Part shown: positions 1-8,033 of the stretch, one piece after another | Position numbering within the stretch: the stretch's first letter is position 1 | How the letters are laid out: every line of letters begins with the position of its first letter | Source: Novosphingobium guangzhouense | GTDB taxonomy: Bacteria > Pseudomonadota > Alphaproteobacteria > Sphingomonadales > Sphingomonadaceae | Reading direction: 5' to 3' | Length of the DNA: 35,207 bases | Assembly: GCF_002896965.1 (NCBI RefSeq) | Contig: NZ_LYMM01000055.1 | Span: 1-35,207 of the forward strand | Program-made: the position numbers and the translations under genes | The notes under the pieces: model-generated | Database searches by the model: none | What the model was told of the DNA's origin: nothing | What the model saw: only the letters and a program-made list of their open reading frames with translations

Positions 1-100
1 CAATCGCCCGGATCGCGCGAAGAGCATGGTTCGCCGGCACCCGAGCCTCGCAACTCACGTACGAGAACAGCCCCTCGCTCCGTTCATCACCGCCGCGCAT
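1..100 (-). CDS. IS5-type transposase, N-terminal fragment (runs off window)
   Basis: Reading leftward from the ATG at 98-100, the first 33 codons begin MRGGDERSEGLFSYVS and continue with a charged, helix-rich stretch (residues EARVPANHALRAIR). This is the N-terminal signature of IS5-type transposases of the DUF772 group, which catalyse cut-and-paste movement with a DDE domain further downstream. The rest of the gene lies beyond position 1, so it cannot be judged intact. The IS end should fall between 101 and about 190. No terminal repeat could be fixed with only one end in view. The neighbouring minus-strand gene (138-371) loses its family-like sequence near this point, consistent with insertion of the IS. 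Confidence 0.65.
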   Translation of the reverse strand, partial: MRGGDERSEGLFSYVSCEARVPANHALRAIRAI

Positions 101-137
101 CCCGATCCCTTCAACATCCCTCTACGGGATCCTGGAA

Positions 138-371
138 TCAGCAATGCCACATCAAGGCAAGCGCCTTTTTCCGCAGCCTGTTAAGCTTGGCACCAATGAC
201 GTGCTGCGGATCAGCATTCGGGACTGCTCGGATCAGCGCCTCCTTCGCAAGCAGGAGCACACCCGCATAGAAATTACGGACCGCTGAAATATCGCGATCG
301 TGATCCTGCTGGCGGAAATCCTCGACTCCCATCCGGATCGAAGCAGTCGCGTTCTCTAACAATGAAGGCAT
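138..371 (-). pseudogene. 5' fragment of a conserved hypothetical gene, cut by IS
   Basis: The 77-codon reading frame starts MPSLLENATASIRMGVEDF and continues through AVRNFYAGVLLLAKEALIR. This resembles the N-terminus of a roughly 200-300 residue hypothetical family that I recall from bacterial genomes. About 60 residues look authentic. After the residues IGAKL the translation turns into an unrelated basic tail and stops, right where IS-related sequence begins. I interpret it as a gene truncated at its 3' side. The function is unknown. It faces left, away from the defence genes. Confidence 0.5.
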
Positions 372-622
372 AGTCTCTCAGGAGATTGCAATGAATGCCT
401 GCCAATTAGATGATTGGCGATGATTCTTCTATCGGCCAAGCGAAGTTCGGGGCGAGGAAACTGACTCGCTCCGGCAGTGAGGCATAACTCAGCGTGTAGA
501 CAAAGTGTTGAGTGGAGGAAATGGACGTGATGATATGTCGCGTAGGAACGACCCGCATCAGCGAACTTCCGCCCCGCCCAATAGAGATTTCCGTCAGTGC
601 TCAAACTGAAAGTGCAAGAGCT

Positions 623-1243
623 ATGCCTGTCTACTTCATCTACCAATTGAGCGCTGGCGAGCCGTTGCTGAAAATTGGACGCGCCAAGGACATTTAACAG
701 CGCCGCGACGCGCTACAGACCGGAAATCCGCATACGCTGGTGCTGGTTGGGTGGATTGAGTCCAATACGGAAAGCCTCCTTGAGGCAGAGTTGCACCGCA
801 AGTACCATGCCCACCGCGTCGCAGGCGAGTGGTTCCATCTCGAGCCCGGCAAAATTCTGGAGGATCTGGTGCACGCCGGCAGCGATGGCTTCGTCGCTCG
901 GCATGCCGACGCATTCGAAATCATCGGCCATGATCGTGACGCCGTCCCAGAATATCTCGGTGTCTGGGAATGGGCGGACCTCGAATTCGAAGAATGCTGT
1001 CCATTCTGTGGTGCCATGTGCGGGATGCACTTCCAGGAGGCATCCCAAGCCTATCATTGCATCAGCTGCGGACGTCTGAGCGACTTCTCCCATCAGACGC
1101 CAGACTTCGACACTGAAGAGGCATATCGCGCCTGGCTGGCGGACAATCCTCCGGCTCCCCCCACAGGAATGGACCGGCTCGCGATTTTGGGCGGCGCACC
1201 GGATTATCCCGAGCATCTTCGCCGCAATGGACGTCTGCGTTAG
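623..1243 (+). pseudogene. GIY-YIG/T5orf172-like protein interrupted by in-frame TAA
   Basis: From the ATG at 623 the frame reads MPVYFIYQLSAGEPLLKIG, the start of a GIY-YIG-related domain (T5orf172/Mug113 type). It meets TAA at 695-697 (codon 25). The same frame continues without a shift into QRRDALQTGNP, which is the expected next segment of the family, then a helix ending GEWFHL, and a C-terminal zinc-ribbon-like set of cysteines (CxxC at about residues 132-135 and again at about 150-153). Without the TAA the product would be 206 residues. A single nonsense change, probably from an AAA- or GAA-type codon, explains this. No good internal start exists; the GTG at 740 lies inside the domain. 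Readthrough is possible but there is no evidence for it. Confidence 0.65.
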
Positions 1244-1277
1244 TCCGTCAGCGCCAAGCTGAGATCCGTGATCGCAT

Positions 1278-1514
1278 CTACATCTCGATCCAGAGATGAT
1301 TGATCTGGATTGGTTCGAGGCCGACGCACCGGTGATGGCGCGATCGCAACGCTGCCGTGCGCCGCAGAAGACCACCTAACTTCGCCAGCGTCGCCGCCCG
1401 GTCGAATTTGTCCAACCGCGCGGCGAGCCTCGGCAGGCGCTGCTCGACCGCGCCCACCGTCATTGCGCCGCCCGCCGACATCATCGCGTCAAACATCATT
1501 TCCATGCCAGCCAT
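1278..1514 (-). pseudogene. Truncated small gene divergent from the Gabija-like pair
   Basis: The ATG at 1512-1514 is preceded by a strong Shine-Dalgarno (GAGGAGAGG, about 3-11 nt upstream), so the 5' end is a real gene start. The product begins MAGMEMMFDAMMSAGGAM and then forms a plausible amphipathic helix (residues about 21-50, VEQRLPRLAARLDKFDRAAT). After residues GGLL the sequence becomes arginine- and histidine-rich and stops within about 28 residues, which looks like frameshifted or rearranged sequence. I do not recognise the family. The start faces away from the OLD-family gene, leaving a 239-bp divergent gap. Confidence 0.4.
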
Positions 1515-1697
1515 CGACCTCTCCTCGCCCGGCGAAGCTGACGCGTTATAGCGAAGGGCCGACGAAACACCCTGGAGATGGTGGCGACAACAGCGCCGCG
1601 AAAGAGCGGTTGTGAAATTGGGAAAATCCACAACGGTCTCACGGCTTGGCTTTGGCTTCCCAACTCAGATGCGGCAGCAGGTCAGGCGCCAATAGTG

Positions 1698-1727
1698 TTG
1701 CGTCTCAAGAATTTGGCGTCACATTAT
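1698..1727 (+). promoter_or_regulatory. Weak promoter candidate for the Gabija-like operon
   Basis: TTGCGT at 1698-1703 and CATTAT at 1722-1727 are separated by 18 nt and lie 27 nt upstream of the GTG start at 1754. Both boxes match the sigma-70 consensus only partly. The AT-rich segment ACATTATATAG stands out locally, but the assignment is tentative. Confidence 0.25.
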
Positions 1728-1753
1728 ATAGCCCAAAAGCCGGGAGGGTCCGC

Positions 1754-4069
1754 GTGCACATCGAGTTTGTCGAGATTGCCAATTTTAGGAAGCTGCTGTC
1801 CGCGCGTGTCGATCTTTCTACCACAACAACGCTGTTTGTCGGGGCAAACAATAGCGGCAAGACCTCGGCGATGCTTGCAATGCGGCGGTTCCTCTCGCCG
1901 CGACGCTGCCCGTTTGAGATTCACGACCTGACTCTATGCCACTGGCCGAACCTTATTACGCTCGGTGAAAGCTGGATTGCAGCACGCGATGCGGATGAAG
2001 TCGTCGATCTGACGATCGCACCGTGGGTGAGTTCGTTGCCGACGCTCGATCTCTGGCTTCATGTCGAGACGGGCGAGATGCACCATGTGCGCGATCTCAT
2101 ACCGACGCTAGACTGGGAGGGCGGCCGTCTCGGGGTCCGGCTACGGTACGAGCCCAAAGATCTCGGGCTGCTCTACAAGGATTTCATGGGCGCCGTGACC
2201 GATGCCGAGGCCATGAAGGCCGCTGCCATCGCCGCGGTCGCGGTCGAGCACCCGGACGTCGATCCGCAGCCCGACCCGCCCAAGCTAACGGTATGGCCGA
2301 CCAACCTGATCGACTTTCTCAGCAAGCGGCTCTCTGCGCATTTCACGATCCGCGCCTATACGCTCGATCCGGCGCTGCTTGTCGACCCGGTCAAATCACA
2401 GGCCCAACCGCAAGCACTGCCTCTCGCCTCGTTGCCGATCGAGGGCGATCCGCTGAAGGGTCTTATCCGGGTCCATGATATCCCCGCCCAGCGCGGCTTC
2501 GGCGAAGAGCAGTCGGGGGACGATGATGACGATACGCCGGTGTCCGCATCGAGCAACCGGCTCTCGGACCAGCTGCGCAGCTATTATGCGAAGCATCTCG
2601 ACCCGACCAAGGGCCCCGACCCTAAGGATCTCGGTGCTCTGCAGGCAATTGAAGCTGCGCAGGACGCCTTCGATAAGCGGCTGACCGAAAGCTTCACGGC
2701 GGCGTTCAGCGAGGTCGAGGGCATGGGCTATCCCGGCGTCACCGATCCCCGGCCTCGAGTCTCGACGCGGCTCAAGGCAATTGACGGGCTCAACCACTCA
2801 GCCGCGGTCAGCTTTGAAGTCGATGTCATCGCAGAGGATGGTGTGACCATGCCGCTTCTACGGCTACCCGAGGCTAACAACGGCTTAGGCTATCAGAACC
2901 TCATCTCGATGATCTTTCGGCTTATGAGCTTCCGCGACGCCTGGATGCGGGTGGGCAAGGCCTCAAAGGGCGGTGTCATTAATAGCACCGAACCATTGCA
3001 CCTCGTGCTCGTCGAAGAACCCGAGGCGCATCTGCACGCCCAGGTGCAACAGGTCTTCATCAAAAAGGCCTATGCGGTGTTGCGCGCGCATGACGACCTG
3101 ATCGGCAATGACAAGCTGCGCACCCAGCTCGTCGTCAGCACCCATTCGAGCCACGTCGCACACGAGACGTCGTTCGCCTGCCTGCGTTACTTCCGCAGGC
3201 TGCCGGCCGGCATGGTGGCAAAAGTGCCGGTCTCGACGGTCATCAACCTCTCCGAGGTATTCGGGACCAGCAACGATACCGAGCGGTTCGTGACGCGCTA
3301 CCTGCGTGCTCAGCATGCCGATCTGTTCTTCGCCGACGCGGCCATCTTGGTCGAGGGTCCGGCCGAGCGCATGCTGCTGCCGAACTTCATCCGCGCGCAT
3401 TACGACGAGCTCAACCAATGCTACATCACGCTGCTCGAGATTGGCGGCAGTCACGCGCATCGCTTGAAATCGCTGATCGATCATCTTGGCCTACTTACCC
3501 TTATCGTTACCGACCTCGACACGCTCGACAAAACGGGCGGCGCATCGGTGCAGCCGGCAATGGGTGTTGATCAGAAAACCAACAATGCGACCCTCAAGAC
3601 CTGGGTGCCGGGCACCGATGACGTCGACACGCTGCTCGATGCACCAGTCGCGTATAAGATCCAGTCGCAGCCTGAAGATCAGCTCTTTGCGGTGCGTGTC
3701 GCTTATCAGACCCCGCTTACCGTGACGCTGCCGGGAACCGATGCCCCGGAGATCGCTCTGCCCTACACGTTCGAGGACGCGCTGGTGTTCGAGAATTTGG
3801 CGTTCTTTGCTGCGTTGAAGGGCACCGGTCTCGTACGCAAGTTCAGCGACGCAATCGAGGCAGGCGGCGGGGCCGCCGCAATCGGCGAGCAGATGTACCT
3901 TGCCCTCAAGAATGGCAAGAAGGCTGAATTCGCCCTTGACGTGATTGAGACCGAAGGATTCAAAGATCTTGTCGTTCCGCGATACATCGCTGAAGGGCTC
4001 GAGTGGCTGCTACTGCAGCTCAAGAAGAAGCGCGTCGAGATCCTGCCCAAGGTGGAGGTAGCCGTGTGA
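1754..4069 (+). CDS. Gabija GajA-like OLD-family ATPase/TOPRIM nuclease
   Basis: The predicted product has 771 residues. The GTG start at 1754 follows a GGGAGGG Shine-Dalgarno; the frame is open further upstream, but the conserved N-terminus (HIEFVEIANFRKL) begins here. Visible motifs are Walker A GANNSGKT (30-37), a signature-like region near LGYQNL, Walker B LVLVEEPEAH (about 417-426), an H-loop in VVSTHSSH, then a TOPRIM domain with LVEG (Glu near 534), DLD (587-589) and a C-terminal Lys in KKAEFA (722/723). Class 2 OLD nucleases sit next to a UvrD-like helicase, as here. Gabija pairs of this kind block phage by cleaving or nicking DNA when nucleotides are depleted. GajA is usually nearer 580 residues, so this is a long variant; part of the excess includes an acidic stretch (DDDDD) near residue 255-260. 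Confidence 0.85.
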   Translation: MHIEFVEIANFRKLLSARVDLSTTTTLFVGANNSGKTSAMLAMRRFLSPRRCPFEIHDLTLCHWPNLITLGESWIAARDADEVVDLTIAPWVSSLPTLDLWLHVETGEMHHVRDLIPTLDWEGGRLGVRLRYEPKDLGLLYKDFMGAVTDAEAMKAAAIAAVAVEHPDVDPQPDPPKLTVWPTNLIDFLSKRLSAHFTIRAYTLDPALLVDPVKSQAQPQALPLASLPIEGDPLKGLIRVHDIPAQRGFGEEQSGDDDDDTPVSASSNRLSDQLRSYYAKHLDPTKGPDPKDLGALQAIEAAQDAFDKRLTESFTAAFSEVEGMGYPGVTDPRPRVSTRLKAIDGLNHSAAVSFEVDVIAEDGVTMPLLRLPEANNGLGYQNLISMIFRLMSFRDAWMRVGKASKGGVINSTEPLHLVLVEEPEAHLHAQVQQVFIKKAYAVLRAHDDLIGNDKLRTQLVVSTHSSHVAHETSFACLRYFRRLPAGMVAKVPVSTVINLSEVFGTSNDTERFVTRYLRAQHADLFFADAAILVEGPAERMLLPNFIRAHYDELNQCYITLLEIGGSHAHRLKSLIDHLGLLTLIVTDLDTLDKTGGASVQPAMGVDQKTNNATLKTWVPGTDDVDTLLDAPVAYKIQSQPEDQLFAVRVAYQTPLTVTLPGTDAPEIALPYTFEDALVFENLAFFAALKGTGLVRKFSDAIEAGGGAAAIGEQMYLALKNGKKAEFALDVIETEGFKDLVVPRYIAEGLEWLLLQLKKKRVEILPKVEVAV

Positions 4070-5970
4070 GCACCGTGCCTGACGATGATGTCTTTGACGC
4101 TAAGGCCGACGAGACCATCCTTGCCTGCCTTGATCTCGACAAGCCTAAAAGCTTCTTCCTCTATGCCGGTGCGGGGTCCGGCAAGACGCGATCGCTGGTC
4201 GAAGCGATCCGTATCGTGTGCCGTGAACAGGGGCGGCGTCTCTCGCTCGCCGGACAGAAGATTGGTGTCATCACCTATACCAATGCCGCCTGCGACGAGA
4301 TTAAGCAGCGTCTTGAGTTCGATCCCCGCGTAGAGGTCTCGACCATCCACGCCTTCGCCTGGTCGCTGATCGGCGGCTACGACGGTGACATCCGCAAATG
4401 GGTCGCTGCCCGAATGCTGCAGGACATCGCGGAACTGGAAAAAGCGCAGGCCAAGGGCCGCGCGACGAGCAAGGCCGCGATCGATCGTGCCCGTTCGATC
4501 GAGAGTAAGCGCCGACGCCATGCCGGGCTCGATGCTATTCAGCGGTTCATCTACAGCCCAACCGGAGACAACCGCACACGCGATGCCCTCAATCATGCCG
4601 AGGTGATCGCGATGACAGCGGAGTTCTTGACGGCCAAGCCTGGTCTACGTCGGCTGTTAGTTACGCGATTTCCAATCCTGCTGATTGACGAGAGCCAGGA
4701 CACAAGCCGACGGCTGATGGATGCGCTGCTCGACGTTCAAGCGGCGCATCGCGAAAGCTTCATCCTGGGCCTGTTCGGTGACACGATGCAGCGCATCTAT
4801 GCCGATGGAAAGACCGGCCTTGCCGAAGCCATTCCAGAAGACTGGGCAAAGCCGCGTAAAGAGATGAATCACCGCTGTCCGACGCGGGTCATTGAGCTTA
4901 TCAACAAGGTTCGGCGTGACGATGACGGCCAAGAACAGCGGCCGCGCGCCGATGCGCAACCGGGGGTAGCCCGGCTCTTCCTGCTTCCCCATACGACCGC
5001 AAACAAGTCAGCGGCGGAAGCAGCGATCGCGCAACGAATGGCTGATATTGCTGGAGATCCAGCCTGGGCAGACGGTTCGGAAGCGATAAAGACGCTGGCG
5101 CTTGAGCATATGATGTCGGCGCGCCGGTTCGGGTTCGAGCAGTTCTTCGAACCGCTCTATGCCGTCCAGCGTATCAACACCGGGCTGCTCGACGGGACTG
5201 GTGCTGGCCTGGGCATCTTTACGCGTGAGATCCTGCCGTTGGTCAAGGCCCTACGAGTTGGCGATCGGTTCGCGACGGCGGCAATAATCCGCAAGACCTC
5301 GCCGCTGCTTGACCGTGACGCGCTGAGGGATGCCGGCGAGGCGCAGCAGGACCTGCTCGATCGAGCGAAAGGGGCCTGTTCGGGGCTGCTGGCGCTGGTC
5401 GACGGGCAACCCTCGGCGAGCCTGCGTGACGTGTTGCGCTATGTCGCCGAGCACCGATTGTTCACTGTGCCGGACGTGCTGTTGCCCTTTGCCGCCGCCG
5501 ACCCCGACCCCGACCCGGTAGACGGGAACGACGCGGACGAGGACGAGGAAGAAATCGACATTAAGAGTGAGATCGCCGCCTGGCGGCAAGCGCTTGAGGC
5601 GCCGTTCGGTCAGATCGACAAATATGACCGCTATGTCTGCGGCTTTTCGCAGTTCGACACCCATCAGGGCGTGAAGGGCTTGGAGTTTCCAAGGGTGATG
5701 GTCGTCATCAGCGACGAGGAGGCTCGCGGCTTCTTATTCAACTATGACAAGTTGTTCGGCGCAAAGGGGAAGAGCAAGACCGATCTCGACAATGAGGCGG
5801 CAGGCGAAGAGACGACAATCGATCGTACACGGCGCCTTTTCTATGTGACGTGCAGCCGCGCCGAGCGGAGTTTGGCAGTCGTCTATTACGCTGAGAATCC
5901 CACAGCATCGCGCGACGCGCTGCTGCAGCAGGGTTGGTTCGTAGAAGATGAAATCGAGATTGTGAACTGA
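4066..5970 (+). CDS. Gabija GajB-like UvrD family helicase
   Basis: The product has 634 residues. The GTG start at 4066 overlaps the upstream stop (GTGA) and has GGTGGAGG about 8 nt upstream, so translation is probably coupled to the nuclease gene. SF1A motifs appear in order: Walker A GAGSGKT (35-41), motif Ia TYTNAACDEI, motif II LLIDESQD (205-212), motif III LFGDTMQRIY (about 236-245), motif V HQGVKGLEF (about 533-541) and motif VI RRLFYVTCSRAE (about 589-600). A very acidic insert rich in Asp and Glu lies near 480-500. In Gabija, GajB senses DNA termini and works with GajA. This one is longer than the typical GajB of about 500 residues, matching the enlarged partner. Nothing looks broken. 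Confidence 0.85.
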   Translation: MSTVPDDDVFDAKADETILACLDLDKPKSFFLYAGAGSGKTRSLVEAIRIVCREQGRRLSLAGQKIGVITYTNAACDEIKQRLEFDPRVEVSTIHAFAWSLIGGYDGDIRKWVAARMLQDIAELEKAQAKGRATSKAAIDRARSIESKRRRHAGLDAIQRFIYSPTGDNRTRDALNHAEVIAMTAEFLTAKPGLRRLLVTRFPILLIDESQDTSRRLMDALLDVQAAHRESFILGLFGDTMQRIYADGKTGLAEAIPEDWAKPRKEMNHRCPTRVIELINKVRRDDDGQEQRPRADAQPGVARLFLLPHTTANKSAAEAAIAQRMADIAGDPAWADGSEAIKTLALEHMMSARRFGFEQFFEPLYAVQRINTGLLDGTGAGLGIFTREILPLVKALRVGDRFATAAIIRKTSPLLDRDALRDAGEAQQDLLDRAKGACSGLLALVDGQPSASLRDVLRYVAEHRLFTVPDVLLPFAAADPDPDPVDGNDADEDEEEIDIKSEIAAWRQALEAPFGQIDKYDRYVCGFSQFDTHQGVKGLEFPRVMVVISDEEARGFLFNYDKLFGAKGKSKTDLDNEAAGEETTIDRTRRLFYVTCSRAERSLAVVYYAENPTASRDALLQQGWFVEDEIEIVN

Positions 5971-6257
5971 GGCCGAGTGTCACAACCGAGTGGTTGCGAA
6001 ACCTGTCAAATAGCCGCATTTTGCCTCCCGCAGCTGAAAGCAATATGTCAGCAGGCGGTCCAATCTCAGTCGGCCAAAAAGATTAGCGGTGCGATCGCAG
6101 AACGTCGGTATTTGACAATGCCCGCCGTTCGTCGCTTCGTCGGTGAATGGCGGTTTTGTTCCACGATGCGGAGTTTCGCTTTCAGCAGCAGCCGACGAGT
6201 CGCCGTCAAATGAGGCGAATGCTTGGTTCTCGCAAACCGCAAACGCCACTATTTCGC
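5971..6257 (+). other. Intergenic region after the Gabija-like pair
   Basis: No convincing gene or terminator hairpin is seen in this 287-bp stretch. It separates the helicase gene from the promoter of the next cassette. Short frames present here lack a ribosome binding site and resemble nothing known. Confidence 0.5.
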
Positions 6258-6292
6258 TGGACAGAAATGGACACAACGATATAGTTGTGTTC
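6258..6292 (+). promoter_or_regulatory. Promoter with overlapping palindromic operator; leaderless start
   Basis: TGGACA (6258-6263) and TATAGT (6280-6285) are spaced by 16 nt, each one mismatch from the sigma-70 consensus. A palindrome, ACACAAC (6271-6277), 6-nt spacer, GTTGTGT (6284-6290), overlaps the -10 box. The expected transcription start, about 7 nt after the -10, falls at or next to the A of the ATG at 6293, and no Shine-Dalgarno is present. The arrangement suggests a leaderless mRNA repressed by an HTH protein bound to the palindrome. The XRE protein encoded at 6757 is the natural candidate. Confidence 0.65.
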
Positions 6293-6760
6293 ATGATACC
6301 AGACTTGATCGAGCTGGGCTCACCTTGCCCTTGGGCCGTGCTGCCGCCCGGCATTCACGACACGACCCTCGCTGAGGTAGAGGCTCGCTTCGCGACCACA
6401 CCTCATCGCAAGTGGCTGTTCGATGGCTTCGTCCGCATGGTTCAGGTTCTGGCCGCCGCCGGCTGCCGTTATGTTTATCTGGATGGAAGCTTCGTGACCG
6501 CGAAACCGCACCCCGGTGACTACGACGGCTGCTGGGAGCATGTCGGGGTCGACCCGGCCAAGCTCGATCCGGTTCTTCTCGATTTCGACAACAAGCGAGC
6601 AGCGCAAAAAGCAAAATACCTCGGTGAGATGTTCATTGCCGGAATGCCCAACGGGCCGGGCGCACCCTTTCTCGACTTCTTCCAAGTCGAGAAGTCATCC
6701 GGCCAAGCCAAGGGCATTCTCCGCATTCCGCTCGCGCCGCTGAAAGGAGCGACGCCATGA
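6293..6760 (+). CDS. DUF6932-type nucleotidyltransferase-like protein
   Basis: The product has 155 residues. The ATG at 6293 is preferred over an upstream in-frame start at 6143 because the family-like sequence begins MIPDLIELGSPCPW and the promoter lies immediately upstream. The key signature is YLDGSFVTAK (62-71) followed by PGDYDGCW (74-81): a glycine-serine pair and then Asp-Tyr-Asp (D76, D78), the arrangement of polymerase-beta-type nucleotidyltransferases such as MNT proteins. I assign it to the DUF6932-like group from memory. The substrate is unknown; related folds AMPylate or otherwise modify partner proteins or RNA. It overlaps the next gene by 4 nt (ATGA), so the two products are probably made together. 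The active-site pattern appears intact. Confidence 0.7.
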   Translation: MIPDLIELGSPCPWAVLPPGIHDTTLAEVEARFATTPHRKWLFDGFVRMVQVLAAAGCRYVYLDGSFVTAKPHPGDYDGCWEHVGVDPAKLDPVLLDFDNKRAAQKAKYLGEMFIAGMPNGPGAPFLDFFQVEKSSGQAKGILRIPLAPLKGATP

Positions 6761-8022
6761 TCACCAACGAAAAGCAGTACAGGTCGTCGAAGGCTTCGAT
6801 CGAAAAGCTCGCGGAAGCCTTTGCCGCACTCGAGACGCCGACCAGCGACTTCCCTGAAGTGTTCGCGAAGGCGCAGCGCTCGGCACTGCGCAGCCAAATC
6901 GACGAACTCGAGGAGGACGTGCGCTTCTACGAAGACCTCCGCGCGGGCAAAATTTCGGAATTCTCGGCGGATAGCCTTCACGATCTTCCTGATATCCTCA
7001 TTCAGGCCCGCATCGCGCGCGGCATGAGCCAGAAGGATCTCGGGGATTTCCTCGGCGTCGCCGAACAGCAAATCCAGCGCTACGAATCCGACCGCTATCG
7101 CATGGCAAGCCTCGACCGACTCACGGAGGTGGCCGACGCCCTGAACGTGCGCATCGTCGAGCGCGCCCAACTGGTCGGAGGCCCGAGACTCGATAGCGTC
7201 GATCCGACGGTTTGGCAGGCATTCCCGGTCGCCGAAATGTATAAACGCGGCTGGTTCGAGGACTTCTCGGGCACGCTCTCACAGGCAAAGAAGACTGCCA
7301 GCGATCTAATCCCGTCATTCCTGCGGGGTACTCACTCGCAGTTTGCGCCGATGGCCCTTCACCGCAAGTCGGTACGATCGAGCGGACAAGTCCATGAAGC
7401 CTCCATTGCCGCTTGGGAAGCGCGAGTTCGGGCACTGGCCGATCGAAATCCGCCCGACTGCGCGTTCGACCGAGACCGTCTCACTGCGGAATGGGTGCGC
7501 GGCCTGGTCGGGCTCAGTCTGGAACACAATGGACCACGCCTTGCAGCCGACTATCTGCGCGATGTAGGCATATCGCTGGTGATCGAACGCCACCTGCCAG
7601 GCACGTTGCTTGACGGTGCCGCGCTGGCGTCAGCCGATCATCATGCCATTGTCGCGATGACCCTGCGTCACGACCGGCTCGACAACTTCTGGTTCACGTT
7701 GCTCCACGAGATCGGCCATCTGAAGCTGCACATCCGGTTGGGAGAATACGCGGCGATCTTTGACGACAACGACTCGCCGGCAGCCGACAAGGTTGAGCAG
7801 GATGCCGACTATTTTGCGCAGGAAGCCCTGATCCCAGAGGCAAACTGGAACCTTGCTGTGTCGCGCTTCACCCGCAACGACAAGGCGGTCGTGGCCGATG
7901 CCAAACGCTTTGGCGTGGCACCTGCGGTGATCGCTGGCCGGATCCGGCGGGACGCGAATGACTACACGCTGTTCCGGACGCTCGTCGGCAATGGCGAAGT
8001 TCGCCGCCAGTTCGATATTTGA
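6757..8022 (+). CDS. XRE-family regulator fused to ImmA/IrrE metallopeptidase domain
   Basis: The product has 421 residues. The ATG at 6757 lies in an ATGA overlap with a GGAGCG ribosome binding site. Residues 1-65 are helical and charged, like the N-terminus of HigA-type antitoxins. An HTH_XRE domain covers about 78-132 (ARIARGMSQKDLGDFLG). The C-terminal half has the zinc peptidase motif HEIGH (317-321) and the downstream family block VEQDADYFAQEALIP (about 346-360). Proteins of this design cleave a repressor or antitoxin after a signal, or autoregulate. It probably binds the palindrome at 6271-6290 and acts on a product of this cassette; that is inference. All catalytic residues are present. 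Confidence 0.85.
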   Translation: MITNEKQYRSSKASIEKLAEAFAALETPTSDFPEVFAKAQRSALRSQIDELEEDVRFYEDLRAGKISEFSADSLHDLPDILIQARIARGMSQKDLGDFLGVAEQQIQRYESDRYRMASLDRLTEVADALNVRIVERAQLVGGPRLDSVDPTVWQAFPVAEMYKRGWFEDFSGTLSQAKKTASDLIPSFLRGTHSQFAPMALHRKSVRSSGQVHEASIAAWEARVRALADRNPPDCAFDRDRLTAEWVRGLVGLSLEHNGPRLAADYLRDVGISLVIERHLPGTLLDGAALASADHHAIVAMTLRHDRLDNFWFTLLHEIGHLKLHIRLGEYAAIFDDNDSPAADKVEQDADYFAQEALIPEANWNLAVSRFTRNDKAVVADAKRFGVAPAVIAGRIRRDANDYTLFRTLVGNGEVRRQFDI

Positions 8023-8033
8023 GGGACGACGAC

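Noticed and set aside
740..1243. Independent gene starting at GTG 740
   Set aside because: It would start in the middle of the GIY-YIG-like domain and has no ribosome binding site. The in-frame TAA explanation is simpler.
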